Source: Zygnema cylindricum (lineage: Eukaryota > Streptophyta > Zygnematophyceae > Zygnematales > Zygnemataceae). Taken from it: 64,000 nt of DNA. The stretch is taken from positions 1 to 64,000 of the forward strand of contig JBBHKE010003315.1 in NCBI GenBank assembly GCA_037447655.1, in the 5' to 3' direction. Every line of letters starts with the position of its first letter. Within the stretch, counting starts at the first letter, position 1. This document shows, in pieces, positions 12,225 through 22,345 of the stretch. The notes below the pieces were generated by a model. The model was given only the letters and a program-made list of their open reading frames with translations, made no database searches and had not been told where the DNA came from. Both the position numbers and the translations under genes were made by a program.

Positions 12225-12281
12225 GATGACTACTGCTCCATCTTCTTCAACTTCAGTGCCAACAGTTGTCTCAGAACAACA
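12225..12281 (+). mobile_element. Terminal fragment of a family B-like LTR
   Basis: ATGACTACTGCTCC... to ...GAACAACA reads M-T-T-A-P-S-S-S-T-S-V-P-T-V-V-S-E-Q-Q. This is the same short Thr/Pro-rich LTR-encoded gag start seen at 24123-24181 and, on the minus strand, at 6826-6900. It ends in the same AACAACA followed by GGT. The upstream extent of the LTR is unclear. Confidence 0.45.
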
Positions 12282-12360
12282 GGTAAAACCCTAACATTAA
12301 CGAATGGGTTCTAAGTTTCCGTTTGATGTGTCTTTTACCAACCTTTGATGCTTACCAGTT

Positions 12361-12630
12361 GACCTCTCCCGCTTCCTTTCACACACCTCTCATTTTCCCT
12401 CTGCCTCTCTGGCCTCTTGCCACTTGTAGCTCATCTTTCGCCTCCTAATTTTTTGTCCTCTTTTCACCTCTTTCTTTCTTTACCCTCTCTCCCTATCTCT
12501 TTCTCTCCCTCTTTTTTCCTCTCTCTCTATTTGTTTTTTTGAAAAATAGAGGGTGAAATAGAGGGAGTGTGAGATAGAAAGGGAGAGAGAGAGAGAGGGA
12601 GGGAGCACTCAAATCTCCCTCTCCCTCTAC
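12361..12630. repeat. Pyrimidine then purine low-complexity tract
   Basis: CT-rich sequence (12361-12540) switches to AG-rich sequence (12541-12605) and back to CT. The two arms could pair as a loose inverted repeat. No coding content. Confidence 0.85.
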
Positions 12631-12639
12631 CCCACGCCA

Positions 12640-13449
12640 GTCTAGAAGTCTGGATACATCAAATGTTCAAAGTCCTAAGTCTTATACTAGTAGTTTGTTT
12701 CTACTATTAGTCTTCCTATTACATAGTTGTGTATCCCCGATACTAGTTCTCCTAAGAGATACATCCAAGAACCAAACTACCACTAAGATCTAAGTACTCC
12801 TAATCACGCTAAATCTAAATCTATCAATATACACTCAATATTAGTGAGAGATCAAGACTAAGTAATTGTACAATTACTTGCTGCTGGCTTAATTATTATT
12901 ATCCCGATATGTCCATCTAGATGCTACAAAATTACCTGCAAGCAAATTACTTGTCATCCTTTCTTGAATCTCGTCTATCGACTTGATTTACATCAACTGC
13001 AGTTGCGTGTTCCCGTTCCGGATCATATTCAACATACCACAGCTTCGTCGCAGCTTCGTCGGCCCGTATCATCATTTCTTGAATCTCGTCTATCGACTTG
13101 ATTTACATCAACTGCAGTTGCGTTGTCCCGTTCCGGATCATATTCAACGTACCACAGCTTTGTCGCAGCTTCGTCGTCTCGTACCGAAGCATTTCCAAAA
13201 ATAACCGCAGCTGATTTGTCTTGTCTGCGTCGCAATTGCTTTGTCCCATGTGCGTCACAATTGCTTTGTCCTATCTGCGTTGCAACTGCTTTGTGTCGTT
13301 CATTGTGGGACATGCGTATGTGGATGTCGGTGACATTCCAAAGTACCTGTTTCATTCTTAAGTGACAATGCGTGTTCTTTACGGTACATTTAACTCTCTT
13401 TCTACCGTCACACTAACTTATTGAGTCTTAAAACTTTCCAATTTGAACA
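12640..13449 (-). mobile_element. Family B copia LTR, truncated, minus orientation
   Basis: On the minus strand it begins TGTTCAAATTGGAAAGTTTT, then AAGACTCA, at 13449. This parallels the start of the family B LTR at 23400 (TGTTGATTTTGGAAAGCTTT). It contains the same GCGACGCA/CAATTG repeat words typical of this LTR at 13210-13300. The gag-start end is missing. An internal tandem duplication lies at 12956-13185. Confidence 0.6.
12956..13185. repeat. Tandem duplication, two 115-bp units
   Basis: Units 12956-13070 and 13071-13185 share TTTCTTGAATCTCGTCTATC, TTACATCAACTGCAGTTGCG and TTCCGGATCATATTCAAC with few differences. They lie inside a family B LTR copy. Confidence 0.92.
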
Positions 13450-13460
13450 TTTCTAATAAT

Positions 13461-14330
13461 TGTTGTTTTGGAAAGCTTTAAGTCTCAGCCAATTTATAGG
13501 ACGGCGAAAAAATATATCTATAGAGACACGCGTCGTCACTTGAAGCACAGTGCAGGTTTTTGAATGGTACCGACACCTGCAATGGAATAACGCAGCTGCG
13601 ACGCAGATAGAATAAGCGCAGCTGCGGTTATTTTTGATATGTTGTACGCACATATGCAGCCTGCGACGCAACGGGACAAACGCAACTACGGATATTTTGG
13701 TATAAGACAACGCAGATGCTACGCAACAAGACAAACGTAGTTGCGGCGGTCTTTGGTATGAGACAACGCAACTGCTACGAAGCTGCAGATATTAGAATGT
13801 AATCAGGAATTGGACTGCGTTGCTACGGTTGATATGGATCGAGTCAACGGACGAGATTTATAAGAGAATAATTAAATGAATCGCTAACAGATGTTCTGTA
13901 ACAGTCGGATGGACATACCCAATCAATTGTCATTAAAACCAGGCGACAAGTAGTTGAACAGATGACCTGTATAGGATTCTCAGTAATATTGATTGTATTG
14001 TGATAGCTTAGTTTTAGCGTAATCAGGGGAACTTAGATCTTAGTGACAGTTTAGTTCTTTTGACGATCTCAGGGAGCACTTGTATCTACAGACAACTATG
14101 AAGTAGGACAACCGAGTGAAGAGTATAAGACTTAGGACGGAGAACTTTGTGTATCCGACCCGAACTGCCTAATCCCAAACTGCTTTTGGGAAACTTCTGA
14201 GGCTATATCTTGGTGTGTATTGGATCAATTGAGCTGAAACTTTGGGAGTTTTTAGTCTTTGTGATATTCTATATTGTGGTATAGTTTGAAGAAGTTTGTT
14301 TCATTCTGTTAGATTTGGCCGTCTGCGTTT
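13461..14330 (+). mobile_element. Family B copia LTR, plus orientation
   Basis: Starts TGTTGTTTTGGAAAGCTTTA followed by AGTCTCAG, and matches the LTR at 23400-24181 at both its start and its late part (GGGAAACTTCTGAG, GAGCTGAAACTTTGGGAG). It carries the same ACGCAGCTGCG words at 13588-13790. It ends abruptly at about 14330 against the gypsy RNase H remnant, so the gag-start terminus is missing. It faces the minus-oriented LTR ending at 13449, 11 bp away. Confidence 0.7.
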
Positions 14331-14334
14331 AGAC

Positions 14335-15710
14335 TAAGCAGACCTGGTCGGTGAATTATTTCAACGTCATATTCTTGTAAGATTAAAGCCCATCGGGCTA
14401 ACTTCCCGGAAAGCTTATCGTTCGTCATCAGCCAATGTAAGGGCTAATGGTCAGTTAAGAGTCTGAAAGGTTTTCCGTACAAATAATGGCGGAAGTGAAC
14501 GACTCCTTAAACCGCGGCTAGACATTCTTTTTCGTAGCTACTATAATTTGATTCAGCCCGGTTATTGCTTCTACTCGTGTAAGCAACTACGTATTCCTCT
14601 CCACTCAACTCTCTTTATGTCAAGATGGCAGCGATTCCGGGTTTTCCAAAATCTGTTTGGAGACAAAAAGGAAGTTTGTGATCAAGAGGACGGAGAATTG
14701 GAGCACTCGATAAGGCGTTTTTTAATTTTTGAAATGCGGAAATATGATCGGGACCCCATATAAACGCCACTTCCTTCTAGAGAAGGTCGTTTAACGGAGA
14801 TGCGATGGTGCTAAAATTAGATACAAACATGCGATAATAATTAGCAAGTCCGAGAAAGGCTCGCAGACTGGTGAGGTCCGTGGGAGCAGGAAATTTACTG
14901 ATTGCTTCTACCTTTGCCTCGAGAGGAGTGATCCCCTCAGCCGAGATAAAATGTCCGAGGTAAGGCACTCCTTCGGCTCCAAAGGTGCATTTCGCTGGAT
15001 GACATTTTAATCCGACCTTTTTCAATTCAGTCAATACCCATTCGATGTGAGCAACGTGCTCTTCGATAGTAGCCAAGGCAATGATAAGGTCATCAATGTA
15101 ACATCTAGCAAACTTACAGCCTCCTAGAACGGAGTCCATGACTTTGTGAAATAATGCCGCAACATTTTTCAGTCCGAATGGCATTACGGCCCATTCCCAT
15201 CGGCTATCCCTACCCCAAAAGGCAGTTTTATGCCGATCTTTTTCCTCTATCTAGATTTGATTGAATCCTTGACGGAGGTCAAGGATACTAAAATAATTTG
15301 CTACGCCTACATGATCAAAATATTTCTTCCGCAATAGGCATGGGATGATGATCTTGAACTGTTCAAACATTTAGTTCACGATAGTCACCACACATTCGAC
15401 GTTCAGTAAAATTACCCTCGTAATCCTTTTTCCAAGGCATGACGGTGGGAGCTGCAAATGTGGAGTTTGATCGATAGATTAGGCCAGCTTCCTCTAGTTC
15501 AGCACATCCGTTAATTACCATTTCCCATTTGGTTTTTGACAGACGATGTTTTGGTTTAAGTATTTGGCGTTCATCTTCGAAATCTATCGACATCATATAA
15601 GTGGTGTGACGACCCAAATTGTTCATCCAAAAGGTAAATCCATCGATATTTTGCATAACTACGTCATTCACTAATTCTTGTTCTGCCTGTGTTAGATTGG
15701 TGCCGAATTT
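14335..15710 (-). pseudogene. Ty3/gypsy reverse transcriptase-RNase H (pol) remnant
   Basis: Read on the minus strand this is a chromovirus-like or gypsy-type RT. The upstream finger region 15671-15363 (KPKHRLSKTKWEM, EEAGLIYRSNSTFAAPTVMP, MCGDYRELNV) is followed by ILDLRQGFNQI near 15290, KTAFWGRD..WEWAVMPFGL near 15180, the catalytic YIDD box at about 15090, and YLGHFISAEGI, LRAFLGLANYYR to 14777. RNase H pieces continue to 14335, ending ARWALILQEYDVEIIHRPG. In-frame stops (for example after FNQI) and at least two frameshifts break it. Integrase is absent, because the fragment ends at a family B LTR. The preceding domain in the same reading direction is a DNMT (15711-17070). Confidence 0.88.
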
Positions 15711-17070
15711 TCATTTAGGGGCCTCGGGACTCCTAATTTTCATGGCCTCCATAGCCTGTGCAAAGGCCAATTGCTCATCTGCGATGAGCGTTTGACCTAA
15801 CTTGTATGCCACAGGTGCTTGTTTAAAACAATTGTCCCAATGATGCCAACTGCATGTATAGAAAGCAACAATCGAATGCGGGGTAGGTGGATCATGCATG
15901 GGAATTGTTGACTGGATAGCAGTGTATACAAGAATAGACCACGACATATAGCTAGGGTTCAAAAAATCGTAGATAGAAATTCCCGAGACTGGTGAAATTG
16001 GAGAAGGAAAAAGGAAAAAATGAAACGTGGTCTCTTTGAGAGTAGGACAGAAAGATTTACTTCGTGATGCATTCCCTCCCCAACAGGTTGAGATAGAAGT
16101 ACTTGAGAGTGGCGACCAGTTGCGAACCCGAGACCTAAAACAAAAGACAAAAACTAAGGGTCCATGACACAACTTAACAAAGTGCAATTTGAAATTTGGT
16201 GAGACAGAAGCGGTTGTAGTGCCAGTGATGAAATAAATAAGGTGTTCTCGGTCCGCAGAGGTATGCTCTTCAAGCTCACCAGTACGAATGTTTCGGAGCA
16301 TGCCCGGGCCGTCATTAGAAAATGCATGTGAGTGTGGATAAGAAACTAAGGTAGGAAGAACTTTGAGAGGTTGACTAGGGAGATTGATATTAAAATTAGG
16401 TGGATGGTCCTTTTGAATGCAAGACTGCACCTTATAGAAAGGAAGAAGTGCAGCCTGAATGTGTATTGGAGGAGGCCAAACTGACGGGTTAGCGTCACGG
16501 AGTCGTCCAATATCAATCACGTTTGTCCATTTAGAGCAAACCCGGTGTGCTAGTAAACCATGGCGAGCGGCGTCAATAATAAAAGGCAAACCAATTAATT
16601 GTTCGATTTGTTGATATTCAGCCAAGCAGTAGGTCTTGGATCATTATGAGCTGCGACATTTTCCAAAATATACCCCATAGGATGCTCTAAAGTTCGTAGA
16701 AAGTAGAGGATGCAGACCAATTCAAAAATAATTTGGCACGGGGATCCGCCGATCCGAGGCCTTTCACGGCTTGAGACATTCTTTGGCACTCCCATCCGCC
16801 AAAAACTAGATCAACTAGCCCAATCTCCAATAAGTGATAGTTGCCCACAATCCGGATGTCTTGTGGGAGGGCAGTATGCATATGCTCGTATACGGATTTT
16901 GGAAACAAATGCGGGTATTGGGGAAACAACAGATTGTGATGATCTAGTTGTACTTTCCGTGCTAAAGGATTAATTTCGTCAGAATATTAACGTCAGATTA
17001 ATAATCCGTTTAGCAAACAGGAAAGGAGGGAAGTGCCAATTTCAGCGAAAAGGTCCAAAATCACAAATCC
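15711..17070 (-). pseudogene. Retrotransposon-borne cytosine-5 DNA methyltransferase domain
   Basis: Joined over a few frameshifts, the minus strand reads as a C5-DNMT. Motif I GFVILDLFAEIGT is at 17070-17032. A motif II-like YSDEINPLARKVQLDHHN follows near 16986-16930. ALPQDI and then motif IV DLVFGGWECQRMSQAVKGLG with the Cys-Gln pair lie at about 16815-16760. Motif VI YILENV is near 16670-16655. LIGLPFIIDAARHG..AHRV..KWTN (a motif VIII-like AHR) and TLVSYPHSHAF..DGPGM..SADRE (motif IX region) lie in a 304-codon open stretch at 16625-15711. The order and spacing fit the family. Frameshifts lie near 17000, 16735 and 16625. The last 150 codons of the open stretch are unrecognised. The domain sits directly upstream of the gypsy RT, with no LTR between. 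It is not functional as it stands. It may once have methylated retroelement or host DNA, which is inference. Confidence 0.8.
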
Positions 17071-17143
17071 ATTAGGATGGGAACTCAATTGGACCGGTGT
17101 CATGACGTACGGCGTGGGCGAGTATTTTTACTCTGATCCCATA

Positions 17144-17350
17144 TTAATTGACGTACATATGACCAGACCGGTGTATAACCGCGTGTATACGGCATTGTAC
17201 AAACGAATCCAATACCATATCACATTCACGTACAACAAAATGTGAAATCAGCACGGAGCTGAACCGTGGTACGACATCATATGTTAGGAACTCAAACGGC
17301 TCCAAATGTGACAGATGTTTGAAGTCATGAACCCTCGAAGGTTCATGCAT
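17144..17350 (-). pseudogene. Possible gypsy protease C-terminal fragment
   Basis: A 68-codon minus-strand open frame precedes the DNMT. It contains ISHFVVRECDMVLDSFVQCR and IHAVIHRSGHMYVN, loosely like the end of a retroviral-type aspartic protease (hydrophobic strand, IIG-like turn, then a strand ending in YV). The active-site DTG/DSG triad is not visible. I call it protease-like only because of its position before DNMT and RT. It could be unrelated linker. Confidence 0.3.
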
Positions 17351-19181
17351 TATTTTTGCCTAGCTTAGGGAGGGTTTTTATCCTCGAGCTGTGGATGTAA
17401 GGCATTCGAAGCGCCACTCAACATTCGTCTCTAAAAATTGGCAGCGTTTGAATATAGAAATCTGCATGTTTAGAGACATATAGGAATTAGTGAAGCTGTA
17501 TGGTTAGTGAGAGCATAGGATAAATGCCATTTGACAAGATAAAAACTTTGTAAATTAAGCACGGGAGTCCAACATTGGAAGTTTGTCGTTTTTTTGGCAA
17601 TCATTATTCTCGAGATTTTTGGAACACTGTGATAGTTATGGTTTCACCTAAATATTTAGTGACAGGCTAGTTTTTGAGTTACGGTTTTTTTTAGGCCCAT
17701 AGTCTATGCTAGTGACTGTCTTTGAGCACTATCCTCTCTTTTCTACCAAGTCCTTACCTAATCTACCGGCGCAAGCCAGCCTGCAAGGTTTCCTTCTAGA
17801 CTGTGTTCTATTTGCCTTGGTGTACAAATTATGTGGTGCGGATTTGGTGTTTTCTTGGTGTTAGAGAGTTGACTTTGCAGTCTAGCTCCAGTCTTGTCTG
17901 GCTTTGTGGGAATACCAGCTATCTCGGCTCTTTCGACTAGTTAGGCAAGGTTTTCTGGTCCGCTAGTTAGACTCATGTAGGGGATATTGAAAGACTTCAA
18001 GGCCTAGTGGCTACTGTTGCAAATATTATTGTGCTTAATTTGTTTCATTTCTATTTTTTTTTATTCCTTGTATCAAATGTTTTCTCTCTGTCTACTTTAT
18101 TTTAATTTGTTTCATTTCTAATTTTTTTATTCTTTGTGTCTCCTGTTTAGTTTGTTTTTTTTAATTTGTTGGTAGTTAAAAAAAAAAAAATTATGTTATG
18201 TTTTGTCTAGTTTGTTTTTGAGTTGTTGAATCTGAGATTGTTGAACTGTCCGGTATTGTTTTCTCTCTTTCTTCCTACCGGATTAACTCACTTAGAACAC
18301 CTGGAAAACATTAAAACTTAAAACTTAAAAAAAAAAAACCTCAAATATATATTAATATATATAGTAGGTTGCACGAATTATAACATCGAATTCTTGCTCT
18401 TTTATAGACGGTTAGAGCGTGGCATAGCGCTGATACGTGTACCCTAACACGGTACTAACTAGATTGGTATTTTGAGCTGTGATCTCTTCTCGAAAATTCA
18501 GAATTGGAGGGAGGTTGGAGCATCGCTGGGAGACCTTACAGATCGCTCCAGGTGAGTAGTCAGGTCCTTATGGTTGCAGGCGCGTGATACATTGTTAAGC
18601 ACGCTAACCTAGAGGGGTTAAGATTCGTCCGAAGGCTATGCCTTCCTTTCCGCATAGGCATTATGGCTGTATTTTCTTTAGATTTGACCGTGATTGGTCT
18701 TGGATAGCGACTTCTTGTCTATGACATCTGGCATTGTTGGGCCTCGGATAGTTTCCTGTTTTATTACATCTGGTCTTGTGGGCCTTGAATAGTTTCCTGT
18801 TATATTTAATCTGGCAAAAAATGACCTTGCATAGGTGACATGTTTCTTCTTGGAGTGGCTTGAAGTGACTTATTGTGGTATTGCTTAGATCTGTCAGTGA
18901 ACAACCTTGTTAGGGTTGTTGACGACTAGACGAACCCGGTGATACAGAATAGATCAAATCGTTTACGGGGGTGCCTGTTTAGGTGGGTGCGTGTTTGCTT
19001 GAATTTGAAGACTTCTTGTGTGATTTGTTAAGAGATATGGCAGTGGGCATTTGCACACTGGCCTTGAGTAGGGTCCGGCATCTAGTTGCATCCGGATAGG
19101 ACGACTGTCTGTTTACATGCCAACAGATTGGAATGAATTACCGTTTCTAGCTGGTACCACTAGAAGCTCTAGTCTTTACCA
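17351..19181. other. Repeat-derived non-coding stretch
   Basis: No gene is supported. The stretch 18030-18200 is rich in T runs, and 18655-18835 has imperfect roughly 50-bp repeats around TC(T/G)GGATAGTTTCCTGTT. The sequence leads directly into the 430-bp leader of element C and may be its LTR or untranslated leader, but no second full copy is present to prove it. Confidence 0.4.
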
Positions 19182-19611
19182 CTGACCGGAACGGGATTTG
19201 ATTCCTGCCCGCTCACCTCCTGTCCACTTTCTAGGTTATAGCGGTCATATCGCTCAATCTCAGCTTACAGGCTCACCCAACTCTAGATTTGGTATTACCA
19301 GCACATATAGATCTACATCATGTGTCTTCTCATCCTCTTTCCATAGGTGGGGGGAAGATTCTGACAAAGACTCTCTTGATATCCGGGATCTAAATCTATT
19401 GCCTTAGCTTTTTCCTCTGGGCGGAAATATACACACTAACTTTGATTCCAGTTTTGAGGACATGGCCTTGTCCATAGACACCGGAGGAGGTAAAAATCAG
19501 TTTTGTTTTTTGGGTCTTACGGACAATATGCCTTTGTCACATTTTCATATGTTATTTGATACACAGATGCGCGATCTCACATTCCAGTATCAAGACCGTT
19601 AGGATTTAAGG
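19182..19611 (+). repeat. 430-bp element C leader, copy 1
   Basis: Starts CTGACCGGAACGGGATTTGA and ends AGGATTTAAGG. It appears identical base for base to 21784-22213, including an identical 69-codon open frame. It precedes gag copy 1. Identity over 430 bp contrasts with the strong divergence of the gag sequences that follow. Confidence 0.95.
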
Positions 19612-19692
19612 GTTGCATTTTCCTTACTTGGGAGATAACTTCGGGGATCTGCCCTATCTCTATATTTACGGAAATATAAGGCAATTTGTGCT

Positions 19693-20616
19693 ATGACAGA
19701 AATGGCACCTGCATATTCTAGATCTCTAGCCATAATTGGCAGCAAAACAATTATTTTCCAAGCCGCGTTACCCGCAATTTATGACTCTCGAAGTAACGGG
19801 TTTTTACCTGAAATACTTGAGGTCCCTCATCAATTCGTTGTTGCACCTCGGCCAGCAATTCTGGCTCGACCTGCAATGATGTTCACTCTTAGGGATCCGA
19901 TATCATTTGTTTTCAGTTTATTACAGGAAGAGTACCGAATGCAAAATCTCAATCAAGTCAAAGAACTAATGAATTTTGAATGTCGACCAAGCGAAACTGC
20001 TCGGCATTGTGAGCACGTATGGAAACATTTCGTGAAGCATTACGTGACCTCATGTTAGACGCAAAGGCAGTTCAGAAATTTGTGGGGCAATTTCCCACCC
20101 AATCTCGAGATTTCATTCTAAGCAATTTGATTGAAGCATATAGCCTCAAATTAACTTTCGAGCAGGCTGCAGAATATGGCGTAAGCTATGAAAAGCAGGC
20201 TAGTTGGTGGGACGCTCATGAGCGACCTAAGCCTTCTCTTAGGGATTATCCAAATCCGAACGGGAATCCTAACCCTCGCCCATGGTCAAATACTAGACCT
20301 CGAAGGGCTCTGGCCATGGTAACACTACGAACAACCCTCGACGTGCGTACATGCTTCCGTTGCGGTAACACAAGTCATGACGCAAGCAATTGTCGAGATA
20401 AGACAGCCAAGTATACCCATTGCATTCAGAGCGGTCATTATGCACATCATTGTCACATTAAAAATCTCGACTTTAGTTATCAAAATCAAATCAAAATTGG
20501 TGGGATACTTGCTCTCTCAGCAAAATTGGTCACTCCACCAAAAGAGATCGAGAAAGACACACCTCCCAAAATCAGCAGTAGGGACCGAGAGAAGTCTGAG
20601 TAGCAAGCTACCGTAG
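19693..20616 (+). pseudogene. Element C gag-like protein, copy 1
   Basis: Two overlapping frames (19693-20058 and 20019-20603) give one Gag-like protein. The N-terminal part has AAL PAIYDSRSNG and EVPHQFVVA; the middle has WWDAHERPKPS. Then come two zinc knuckles: CFRCGNTSHDASNC at about 20350-20390, and a second in which the first Cys is Tyr (YTHCIQSGHYAHHC). The tail is Lys/Pro-rich and shifts frame again. Tandem CCHC knuckles indicate a nucleic-acid-binding capsid protein of an LTR retrotransposon or a LINE ORF1. I cannot assign the superfamily because no RT is attached. It is broken by a frameshift at about 20030-20050. Confidence 0.6.
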
Positions 20617-20922
20617 CGGCTATACTGAAAGAGCAGTTTGCCGCCATTCAGGGGCAGGTCAAACTACAACTATCTGGAATGGCCCAAACCGTGGTCCATA
20701 TGCCCTCTTCTAGAGGTCGATCTTTTCGGGAGTCGACTGTTCAACAAAGAGCAGCTCTGTTCAAAGGTACTCCCGATCATAATCAAGAGTCAAAAACTCT
20801 TAACACCCGCTTACCATTATCATTTTCTAAAGAGCCTCACACACCTATTTCAGAAACAGCCTCTTGTATCATCGCTAAGGCATTAACAATCTCGGAGAGG
20901 AGTATACTATCAATAGTGTTCT

Positions 20923-21783
20923 GTCAAGCTCGTTGGCTTTACCGGCACTTCTTTAGATCACCGTGGATTTCCGGGCTCTTTCACCCTTGCACGGTCATCG
21001 GAGTACGGAGGAAGGAGTGTACCCAGCCGAACAAGATCCTCCTATTTCTTCAAACTGAGCGGAACGCACTTTATTTTATGCCTAATGGAGGGCGGAAGAC
21101 GGCGTTATTACGTTTCAAGATTACAATCTCTGCTGCATGCGACCAATTTCCACCTGTCACTTTGGGGGCTACATTGTGGAACGCCACGTAGCTTTTGGGA
21201 TAATCTTGTAGATTTTGTTGTTGGCTATCTGTAGGAGGTTAGTAACGAGGTAGAGTATTTATTACCTTAAGTCAAAGTTAGGCGTTTCACGTCAATTCAA
21301 AACTTTGTGCTATGAGTGTATCATAGAATGACACTTGGCTTCTCATCTAGCCGGAGCTAGTCGCATAACGTTTTGCCCTGAGTGTAGTACAACTTGTTTT
21401 GTCTTATGGCTGTACGATAACAATTCTTTGCCGCTGATTGGCTCTTGGTATTGCTTTGACTTTGGTACTGTCTGTAGGACAAACTTTGCTTGTATAAGAA
21501 ACTTGGGGCCGAAGGAGACAGGTTGTTGTTTCAGTACTGTCTCCAGAGAAAAACTCTAGAAATTCCACCAAAATTTCTTGTGGAGAAATTTATTTTGTAT
21601 GTGATTGTGACCCTTTTGCCATCTTGGTTTCGCATCCGTCCTTTGTGGAAATTGTAGTCCGGTTTGGTGGTTGGCACTGTCTATCCTGTTTGGGCGATTT
21701 GGGACTGGTGTTTGTTGGAAACCGAGAAGGGTCTTGCCAGTTTCGGGTTGCGGAAACTGAGGAGTTAAGGAGGCTTTACCTGA
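20923..21783 (+). mobile_element. Element C long repeat between two gag copies
   Basis: Aligns with 9943-10880, from TTCTGTCAAGCTCG to the TGGTTGGCACT region and beyond. It lies between gag copy 1 and the second 430-bp leader, so it sits where an LTR shared by two tandem or recombined copies would be. No TG..CA ends or target duplication could be fixed. Confidence 0.5.
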
Positions 21784-22213
21784 CTGACCGGAACGGGATT
21801 TGATTCCTGCCCGCTCACCTCCTGTCCACTTTCTAGGTTATAGCGGTCATATCGCTCAATCTCAGCTTACAGGCTCACCCAACTCTAGATTTGGTATTAC
21901 CAGCACATATAGATCTACATCATGTGTCTTCTCATCCTCTTTCCATAGGTGGGGGGAAGATTCTGACAAAGACTCTCTTGATATCCGGGATCTAAATCTA
22001 TTGCCTTAGCTTTTTCCTCTGGGCGGAAATATACACACTAACTTTGATTCCAGTTTTGAGGACATGGCCTTGTCCATAGACACCGGAGGAGGTAAAAATC
22101 AGTTTTGTTTTTTGGGTCTTACGGACAATATGCCTTTGTCACATTTTCATATGTTATTTGATACACAGATGCGCGATCTCACATTCCAGTATCAAGACCG
22201 TTAGGATTTAAGG
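21784..22213 (+). repeat. 430-bp element C leader, copy 2
   Basis: Identical to 19182-19611 at an offset of 2602 bp. At its right end the sequence switches at a shared AAGG into family B gag sequence. Confidence 0.95.
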
Positions 22214-22345
22214 CTAATGTCCAAAAAGAACTCCTATTGGCTGGAAAAATTTGGGACTATAAGTACACTGGAAGTACAATGGCTGAATATTCTAACAAAT
22301 TTTGCATCCTTGTAGATACACATGCTTGTGCAGGTGGGGAGTTTC
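22210..22345 (+). repeat. Patch of family B gag inside element C
   Basis: This 136-bp piece matches 24447-24582 with one visible mismatch (GGTGGGGAG against GGTGAGGAG). The left junction is the 4-base overlap AAGG. To the right the sequence resumes element C gag (GCATATTCTGGATCTTTAGCC). It replaces the roughly 100 bp present at 19612-19710 in copy 1. Confidence 0.93.
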
